Below the pieces are notes generated by a model, which did not search any database, was not told the DNA's origin, and saw only the letters and a list, made by a program, of their open reading frames with translations. Below are positions 14,983-19,896 of a DNA stretch of 19,896 bases, in pieces. The stretch's first letter is position 1, and the number at the start of each line of letters is the position of its first letter. Origin of the DNA: CAYUHJ01 sp964444365 (GTDB lineage: Bacteria > Planctomycetota > Planctomycetia > Gemmatales > Gemmataceae); assembly GCA_964444365.1 (NCBI GenBank), contig CAYUHJ010000107.1, positions 1 to 19,896 of the forward strand. Direction: 5' to 3'. A program made the translations under genes and the position numbers.

Positions 14983-15477
14983 ATGGGCGAAATCCGTCTC
15001 GACAGGGCGTTTGTCGATTCACTCCGTTCTGTAAAGTGGCTAGACCGATGCGGTGTAGCTGAACCACTTGAGATTCCGTGGGATGCTACTCAGTTGTTGG
15101 ATTGGAGTCGAGCAATTGAAGTATATGGAGATCAATGGCCAGAACTTAAGTTTGCCCGATTCCGAGAGTTGACTTCATGGTTTGCAAGCAATAACCGGGA
15201 GGTCTTTAACTACCAGTGGAATGACTTGGTGAAAGAAGCTCGAGCAGAAGCCGCGAGTCTGCTTGGAAACGTTACGGTCCGATTTGAACTATCGCGATTT
15301 CTATTTGAAACTGTTTCGAGCGACATCAAACTTGCAATCATCGAGCAGTCGATACGTGCGAAGCATCCGCGAGTGCCAGTTTTCTACAGTGCGTTGATAG
15401 AGGTTTATCATGCGGGGCACCTGCCCTTTGGCTGGGATGCTGGCGACTACCCTACTGGTTTTCTCGTGTACGTGTAG
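14983..15477 (+). CDS. Hypothetical protein of low G+C
   Basis: A 164-residue protein I do not recognise with certainty. ATG 14983 has GAGAGG 6 bases upstream and lies 10 bases after the radical SAM stop. The sequence is rich in Trp and aromatic residues (SVKWLDRCG, YGDQWPELKF, FNYQWNDLVKEA). It ends in GHLPFGWDAGDYPTGFLVYV, a tail that resembles small soluble proteins often found as accessory or immunity-like genes. No membrane segment, signal peptide or metal motif is visible. G+C is much lower than in the flanking genes (27 of 60 at 15121-15180), which points to recent acquisition. It sits between two genes of the presumed terpenoid operon without an obvious part in it. Confidence 0.65.
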   Translation: MGEIRLDRAFVDSLRSVKWLDRCGVAEPLEIPWDATQLLDWSRAIEVYGDQWPELKFARFRELTSWFASNNREVFNYQWNDLVKEARAEAASLLGNVTVRFELSRFLFETVSSDIKLAIIEQSIRAKHPRVPVFYSALIEVYHAGHLPFGWDAGDYPTGFLVYV

Positions 15478-15497
15478 ATCTCACACTTAACTTGCTT

Positions 15498-15513
15498 ATC
15501 CCTTGCGAGGGAT
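15498..15513 (+). promoter_or_regulatory. Small hairpin covering the ribosome-binding site of the DUF116-prenyl synthase gene
   Basis: The 16 bases form an inverted repeat with a 6-bp stem, ATCCCT (15498-15503) and AGGGAT (15508-15513), around a 4-base loop. The right arm contains the only AGGG-type ribosome-binding site before ATG 15523, about 10 bases away. When folded, the site would be paired, so the hairpin could limit translation; it could also be an operator for a dimeric regulator. The 45-base gap holds nothing else recognisable. Confidence 0.4.
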
Positions 15514-15522
15514 TACATACAT

Positions 15523-17220
15523 ATGCCTCTTTCTCTTCTCACCCTTCCCCGCTCCGTCCCGACCCAATCCGGGCGGCCGACGCAGGACACGGTTCCCCCG
15601 ACGCGGGAGGATCGCGAAAGCGTGCGCGTGCTCGCCGAGCGGTACGTTGCGGATGTGAAACCCGTCATTCCGCTGTCGTTTGCCGAACTGCAAGGGCACG
15701 CCGATCGGCTCATCGCACGGGCCGGGTTGGAGGCCAAGTTCCGCGATTATGTGGCCGTCGTGCTCAACGCCGAGGCGAACCGCGAAGCCCTGGCCACGGT
15801 GCCGTACGAACGTCGGTTGTTGCTGTTGCCAAAATGCCTCCGCGTCGAGGACCGGTGCCCGGCCCCGTTCGACGATTTCGGGTTGCTGTGCAAGCAGTGC
15901 GGGCTTTGCACCATTCAAGACCTGCAAAACGAGGCCGAGCGACTCGGGTACGCGGTGCTCGTCGCGGAGGGGTCCGCCCTCGTGATGGCGATCATCCAGA
16001 CCGGGAAAATCGACGCGATTGTCGGCGTTTCGTGCCTGTCGGTGCTCGAAAAGGCGTTCCCGTACATGGAGTCGGCCGCCATCCCCGGCGTCGCGGTGCC
16101 GCTGCTGCAAGACGACTGCAAGGACACCGGCATCGACGTGGAATGGGTGTGGGACTTCCTCCACCTCACCAGCGACGACCGCACCTACCGGCTCGATTTG
16201 GACGCGGTTCGGCGGGAAGTGGAGACGTGGTTTTTGCCGGAATCGCTCGAAGAAATCATGGGTCCAGCCGAGACGGGCACCGAGCAAATTGGCCGTGACT
16301 GGCTCGGAAAAGCGGGCAAACGCTGGCGTCCGTTCCTGGCCGCGTGTGCGTGGAAGGCGCTGCAAGACGACCCGCTTGCCGAGTTCCCCGCGGGGTTGAA
16401 GAAGCTTGCCGTCGCGGTGGAGTGCTTCCACAAGGCGTCGCTGATTCACGACGACATTGAGGACAACGACGACCTCCGCTACGGCGAAGCGACGCTGCAC
16501 GCGGAGCACGGCGTGCCGGTCGCGCTGAACGTCGGGGATTTGCTGCTCGGCGAGGGGTATCGCCTCGTCGCGGAGGCGGACGCGCCGCCGGCCGTTCGCG
16601 GGGCGATGGTCAAGATCGCGGCCGACGGCCACCGGCAACTCTGCCTCGGGCAAGGGGCCGAACTCGTGTGGGCGAACGCGCCGCGGCCGTTGACGACGCT
16701 CGAAGTGCTCGACATCCACCGGCGAAAAACGTCGCCGGCGTTCGAGGTCGCGTTGCGGCTCGGGGCGGCGTATGCGGGAGCGGACGCGGACTTGCACAAG
16801 GTGCTGTCGGCGTACTCGGAAGCGATGGGAATCGCGTACCAGATTCGCGACGACCTCGACGACGTGGACGACGTTTCCGCGGGCCGGCCGGGGTTGCCGA
16901 TGGCCGTCGCGTTCGAGAAGGCGAAGGGTGCGGACCGCGACCTGCTCGAAGCGGCGTGGAAGCGCGAAGCCGGCGTCGACGCATCGGCGGTTCGCGACGT
17001 GATCGGGCTGACCGGGGCCGCGGACCGGGCGAAGCAGCTGCTCGAGTCCTACAAAGAGCAGGCCGTCTCCACCTTGAAAGACGTGCCGAACCCGACGCTG
17101 AAGGGGCTTCTCCGGCGAGTGCTTTCCAAAATCTTCCAGGTCGAAATCCGAGGCTGGTGCAGTGAGTTCGAGACTCGAAATGCTGCAAGTGGCCCGGCTC
17201 GCGCCGAAGCTGCTCGGTGA
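15523..17220 (+). CDS. DUF116 domain fused to polyprenyl diphosphate synthase
   Basis: A 565-residue fusion. Residues about 35-220 are a DUF116 domain with a cysteine series C105, C112, C123, C126, C129, C171 and C199 (LPKCL, RCPAP, LLCKQCGLC, VSCLSVLE, DDCKD), probably a metal or iron-sulfur site. Residues about 255-530 are a trans-isoprenyl diphosphate synthase. It has GKRWRP, the first Asp-rich motif DDIED (310-314) after LIH, a lysine in HRRKTSPAFEVAL, and the second Asp-rich motif DDLDD (443-447). All catalytic motifs are intact. The residues 4 and 5 positions before the first motif are Ser and Ala, not aromatic, which in this family permits products longer than farnesyl. The gene overlaps the next one by 59 bases. 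The function of DUF116 is unknown; the family is often near lipoate-related genes, as recalled from other genomes, and a lipoyl protein is present here too. Confidence 0.88.
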   Translation: MPLSLLTLPRSVPTQSGRPTQDTVPPTREDRESVRVLAERYVADVKPVIPLSFAELQGHADRLIARAGLEAKFRDYVAVVLNAEANREALATVPYERRLLLLPKCLRVEDRCPAPFDDFGLLCKQCGLCTIQDLQNEAERLGYAVLVAEGSALVMAIIQTGKIDAIVGVSCLSVLEKAFPYMESAAIPGVAVPLLQDDCKDTGIDVEWVWDFLHLTSDDRTYRLDLDAVRREVETWFLPESLEEIMGPAETGTEQIGRDWLGKAGKRWRPFLAACAWKALQDDPLAEFPAGLKKLAVAVECFHKASLIHDDIEDNDDLRYGEATLHAEHGVPVALNVGDLLLGEGYRLVAEADAPPAVRGAMVKIAADGHRQLCLGQGAELVWANAPRPLTTLEVLDIHRRKTSPAFEVALRLGAAYAGADADLHKVLSAYSEAMGIAYQIRDDLDDVDDVSAGRPGLPMAVAFEKAKGADRDLLEAAWKREAGVDASAVRDVIGLTGAADRAKQLLESYKEQAVSTLKDVPNPTLKGLLRRVLSKIFQVEIRGWCSEFETRNAASGPARAEAAR

Positions 17221-18013
17221 CTCGGCGAAACTCGTCGCCGGGTATCTGCGGTCGCAACTCAACCCCGACGGCGGCTTCGCGGACCGGGCCGGGACCAGCG
17301 ACCTGTACTACACGGTGTTCGGTTTAGAGGGGTTGCTCGCGTTGCGGGCCGACCTGCCGACGACGCAGGTCGCCGGTTACCTTCGCACCTTCGGCGACGG
17401 GGCGGGGCTCGACTTTGTCCACCTCGCGTGCCTGGCCCGGTGCTGGGCGAACCTCCCCGCGGACGTGCGGGGCGATGTGCCCGTGGACGCCATTCGGCAA
17501 CGCATCGACGCATTTCGATCCGGCGAGCCGACCATTTATAATTGCTTCCTCGCACTCGGTTCGTATCAGGATTTGGGCTGCGACGTGCCCGACCCCGCGG
17601 CGATGATCGCGCAAGTGAAGGCCCTTCGAGCGGAGGACGGCGGGTTCGCCAACCAGGCCGACGTGCCGCTGGGGTTGACTCCCGCAACCGCCGCCGCCGT
17701 CACGCTCTTCCGGCAACTCGGCGAACCCGTGCCGCCCGAACTCGCGGACTGGTTACTCTCCCGTCACGCGGCCGAGGGCGGGTTCTTCGCCACGCCGATC
17801 GCCCCGCTGCCGGACCTGCTCAGCACCGCGACCGCGCTGCACGCTCTCGCCGGAATGCATGCGGACCTGGACGCTATCCGCGAGCCGTGCCTCGATTTCA
17901 TCGACACCCTCTGGACCAGTCGCGGCGGGTTCCACGGCACCTGGGCCGATGACGTGCTGGATTGCGAGTACACCTACTACGGGCTTCTGGCACTGGGCCA
18001 CTTGAGCGTGTAA
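17162..18013 (+). CDS. Prenyltransferase/squalene-cyclase-fold repeat protein
   Basis: A 283-residue protein made of alpha-helical repeats with QW-like GGF turns: LNPDGGFAD (about residue 35), RAEDGGFAN, AEGGFFATP and TSRGGFHG. Segments SDLYYTVFGLEGL and DCEYTYYGLLALG (D267) resemble the protein prenyltransferase beta subunit, but the zinc-binding histidine of that family is replaced by Tyr. A protein prenyltransferase activity is therefore doubtful. There is no DxDD motif either. A single-domain cyclase-fold partner of the larger cyclase next door is the best reading. The GTG at 17162 has GAGG 8 bases upstream and starts inside the preceding gene (59-base overlap), indicating translational coupling; ATG 17180 is an alternative. 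The stop is followed by a palindromic repeat. Confidence 0.78.
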   Translation: MSSRLEMLQVARLAPKLLGDSAKLVAGYLRSQLNPDGGFADRAGTSDLYYTVFGLEGLLALRADLPTTQVAGYLRTFGDGAGLDFVHLACLARCWANLPADVRGDVPVDAIRQRIDAFRSGEPTIYNCFLALGSYQDLGCDVPDPAAMIAQVKALRAEDGGFANQADVPLGLTPATAAAVTLFRQLGEPVPPELADWLLSRHAAEGGFFATPIAPLPDLLSTATALHALAGMHADLDAIREPCLDFIDTLWTSRGGFHGTWADDVLDCEYTYYGLLALGHLSV

Positions 18014-18027
18014 ACACAACAGATTTT

Positions 18028-18076
18028 GACATGATTACAGGATTGTCATGATCCTGATTCATCCTGTAATCTTGTC
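18028..18076. repeat. Palindromic repeat (GATTACAGGAT family)
   Basis: Arms of 16 bases (18028-18043 and 18061-18076) are inverted repeats of each other with one mismatch, built on GATTACAGGAT and ATCCTGTAATC. The 17-base centre contains a further ATCCTG (18051-18056), which can pair with CAGGAT (18038-18043) to form an alternative hairpin. AT-rich elements with repeated CAGGATT units are dispersed in many bacterial genomes. This copy lies between the two cyclase-fold genes and contains the spurious upstream ATG at 18048. It could act as an RNA processing or attenuation site inside the operon. Confidence 0.75.
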
Positions 18077-18086
18077 GATATTCTTT

Positions 18087-19832
18087 ATGCATTCTCGTCT
18101 CTGTGAAACTTTGGATAACGCCCGCCGGCACTTGCTCGCCGCTCGGGGGCCGCACGGGCACTGGGTCGGGCAACTGTCGGCGTCGGCGCTCAGCACGGCG
18201 ACCGCGGTTTTCGCTCTTTCCAGAGTGAACCGGCCCGCGCTCGTCCCCGCCGGGGTGCGGTGGCTCGTCGCGCATCAGAACGCGGACGGCGGTTGGGGCG
18301 ACACGGTTCGCAGCGTCAGCAACGTCAGCACGACGGCCCTCTGCTGGGCGGCCCTGGCGGGGCACCCGGCCGGTGACACCGCGGTGTCACTCGCCGAAAA
18401 GTGGCTGAAAACCGCGGCCGGGTCGCTGGAACCGTCAGCGCTCGCGAAGGCGATTGCGGACAAGTACGGGAAGGACCGCACGTTCTCGGTACCGATCCTG
18501 ACGATGCTCGCGATCGCCGGCCGGCTCGGCCCCGACCCGTGGCGGTTCGTGCCGCAGTTGCCGTTCGAACTGGCCGCGCTGCCGTTCGAGTGGTTCCAGG
18601 TCGTGCGGCTGCCGGTCGTCAGTTACGCGCTGCCGGCCCTCATCGCGATCGGCCACGCCCGCCACGCGAACCGGCCGGGGAACCTCGCCTCGCGGACGGT
18701 GCGACACCTCGCCTCGCCTATCACGTTGCGGTTGTTGCGCGAGATTCAGCCGACCACGGGCGGCTACCTTGAAGCGACGCCGTTGACGAGTTTCGTGCTG
18801 ATGAGCCTCGTGTCCGCGGGGTTGACCGATCACCCCGTCGTGCCGCACGCGGTCGAGTTTCTGGAACGCTCCGTTCGACCCGATGGGAGCTGGCCCATCG
18901 ACACGAACCTCGCGACGTGGGTCACGACGCTCTCCGTCAACGCCCTCGGTGGCGGGTCCACGCTCGGCGATGCCTCGCGGCTAACCGGTGAGTGGTTGTT
19001 GAACCAGCAGTACCGCACCGTTCACCCGTACACCCGTGCGGCCCCCGGCGGGTGGGCGTGGACCGACCTGTCCGGCGGCGTCCCCGACGCGGACGACACG
19101 CCGGGGGCACTGCTCGCGCTGGCGAAACTCGGCGAGCCGGACGCGGCCACGTTGTCGGCTGCCGTCGCGGGTGTGACGTGGCTGCTCGACTTGCAAAATG
19201 ACGACGGCGGAATTCCCACGTTTTGCAAGGGGTGGACCGGCCTGCCGTTCGACCGCAGCAGCAACGACCTCACCGCGCACGCGCTGCTGGCCTGGGATGC
19301 GTGGTTCGACCGCCTTCCCGCCCCGTTGCGACACCGCGTTGTCACCGCCGCGAAGCGGGCGACCCGCTACCTGTCTCGCACGCAACGCCGCGATGGGGCA
19401 TGGGCTCCGCTGTGGTTCGGAAACCAGCACGCGGCCGAGATCGAGAACCTGACCTACGGCACGAGTCGCGTTCTGCGGCTGGCGGACGTTCCGCGACGCG
19501 ACTGGTTCCCCGCTTCCAGGAACCAGCGCATCGCGGCCGGGGTGCGGTGGCTCGTCGCGAACCAGAACCCGGACGGCGGGTGGGGCGGGCGGGCCGGGAC
19601 GCCGTCGAGCGTCGAGGAAACCGGGCTCGCGCTGGAAGGGCTGGCCATCGCCGGGGGCAATGAAACGACCGCCATTGATCGGGGCGTCCGATGGCTCGCG
19701 GACGCCACCGACCGCGGCACGCGGTTCCCCGCGAGCCCGATCGGGTTCTACTTCGCGAACCTGTGGTACTTCGAGGAACTGTACCCCGCGATCTTCACCG
19801 TCGCGGGGTTGAGCCGGGTTGCAGACTTGTAG
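18087..19832 (+). CDS. Class II triterpene/polyprenyl cyclase (squalene-hopene-cyclase-like)
   Basis: A 581-residue protein with the squalene-hopene cyclase fold. The catalytic protonating motif DADDT is at D334-T338 (GVPDADDTPGALLAL). QW repeats appear as HQNADGGWGD near the N-terminus, LQNDDGGIPTF, TQRRDGAWAPLWFG and NQNPDGGWGG near the C-terminus. The end, SPIGFYFANLWYFEELYPAIF, matches the SHC C-terminal block. It is slightly shorter than SHC (about 630). Class II cyclases protonate and cyclise squalene or polyprenyl chains at the membrane. No squalene-forming genes (HpnC, HpnD, HpnE) are in the window, so the substrate may be a polyprenyl product of the fused synthase; this is inference. 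I chose ATG 18087 because the ATG at 18048 lies inside the palindromic repeat and would add an unrelated hydrophobic stretch. Confidence 0.9.
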   Translation: MHSRLCETLDNARRHLLAARGPHGHWVGQLSASALSTATAVFALSRVNRPALVPAGVRWLVAHQNADGGWGDTVRSVSNVSTTALCWAALAGHPAGDTAVSLAEKWLKTAAGSLEPSALAKAIADKYGKDRTFSVPILTMLAIAGRLGPDPWRFVPQLPFELAALPFEWFQVVRLPVVSYALPALIAIGHARHANRPGNLASRTVRHLASPITLRLLREIQPTTGGYLEATPLTSFVLMSLVSAGLTDHPVVPHAVEFLERSVRPDGSWPIDTNLATWVTTLSVNALGGGSTLGDASRLTGEWLLNQQYRTVHPYTRAAPGGWAWTDLSGGVPDADDTPGALLALAKLGEPDAATLSAAVAGVTWLLDLQNDDGGIPTFCKGWTGLPFDRSSNDLTAHALLAWDAWFDRLPAPLRHRVVTAAKRATRYLSRTQRRDGAWAPLWFGNQHAAEIENLTYGTSRVLRLADVPRRDWFPASRNQRIAAGVRWLVANQNPDGGWGGRAGTPSSVEETGLALEGLAIAGGNETTAIDRGVRWLADATDRGTRFPASPIGFYFANLWYFEELYPAIFTVAGLSRVADL

Positions 19833-19864
19833 GGTGGGTCGAGCCGCTTCGGCGAAGACCCACC
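19833..19864. repeat. GGTGGGTC palindrome (REP-like hairpin) after the cyclase gene
   Basis: Perfect 8-base inverted repeats GGTGGGTC (19833-19840) and GACCCACC (19857-19864) enclose an inner stem GCCG (19843-19846) with CGGC (19850-19853). The element directly follows the TAG of the cyclase gene. It belongs to a common type of GC-rich dispersed palindrome and could stabilise or end the operon transcript. No T-run follows, so intrinsic termination is uncertain. The remaining 32 bases of the window show nothing recognisable. Confidence 0.7.
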
Positions 19865-19896
19865 GGAGTGGCAATCACTTCCTCGCGGGTGCGGTG

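Noticed and set aside
17162..18013. Protein prenyltransferase beta subunit as the identity of the small repeat protein
   Set aside because: The zinc-binding histidine position in the final DxYH-like motif is Tyr here (DCEYTYYG), and no alpha-subunit partner is seen.
18048..18086. Upstream start (ATG 18048) for the large cyclase
   Set aside because: It lies in the centre of the palindromic repeat and adds 13 residues unlike any cyclase N-terminus; ATG 18087 begins right before the family-like sequence.
1..19896. tRNA, rRNA, CRISPR array, insertion sequence or prophage
   Set aside because: I found no cloverleaf with conserved T-arm, no regularly spaced repeats, and no transposase or integrase reading frame on either strand.

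Overview
The window looks like chromosomal DNA of a planctomycete, most likely a Gemmataceae-type bacterium. The reasons are the high G+C (about 70% in most genes), a bacterial methanopterin (H4MPT) gene island, a Uma2-family nuclease, a WD40 export protein and several kinds of dispersed GC-rich palindromes. This placement is inference from gene content; no rRNA or tRNA gene is visible.

Layout. (1) 1-1085: the end of a Pro/Ala-rich protein and a pentapeptide-repeat protein of lower G+C. (2) 1182-3938: a membrane protein fused to a spermidine-synthase-like domain. (3) 3945-9030: a methanopterin island on the + strand, holding an ATP-grasp ligase, methenyl-H4MPT cyclohydrolase (mch), a Uma2 insertion, a RimK/MptN-like ATP-grasp ligase, a CitG-like protein and a 6-pyruvoyl-tetrahydropterin-synthase-like protein. 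(4) 9034-10116: a convergent WD40 protein on the - strand. (5) 10289-19832: a long, tightly packed + strand run. It encodes a GcvH-like lipoyl protein, a CobW-type GTPase, a free-standing HdrA-N-like cysteine domain, a two-cluster ferredoxin, a PIN toxin/antitoxin pair, a radical SAM enzyme, an unrecognised low-GC gene, a DUF116-polyprenyl-synthase fusion, a small prenyltransferase/cyclase-fold protein and a class II (DxDDT) squalene-hopene-cyclase-like enzyme.

How the genes may work together. Region 3 carries one core C1-transfer enzyme (Mch) plus genes that plausibly build or modify the H4MPT cofactor; Fae, MtdB and Fhc are not in the window. Region 5 is the most interesting part. A polyprenyl diphosphate made by the fused synthase could be cyclised by the two cyclase-fold proteins and modified by the radical SAM enzyme. 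The lipoyl protein, HdrA-like domain and ferredoxin would form a small thiol/iron-sulfur redox chain, and CobW would supply metal. Several junctions overlap by 4 bases or abut, which supports co-translation. The product is unknown, and I recognise no described pathway with this exact set. The PIN module and the low-GC gene look like later insertions into the run.

Three different palindromic repeat families lie in the gaps (5127-5215, 18028-18076, 19833-19864), and two genes (the first ATP-grasp and the CitG-like gene) are mosaics with a low-GC stretch inside an otherwise GC-rich frame.
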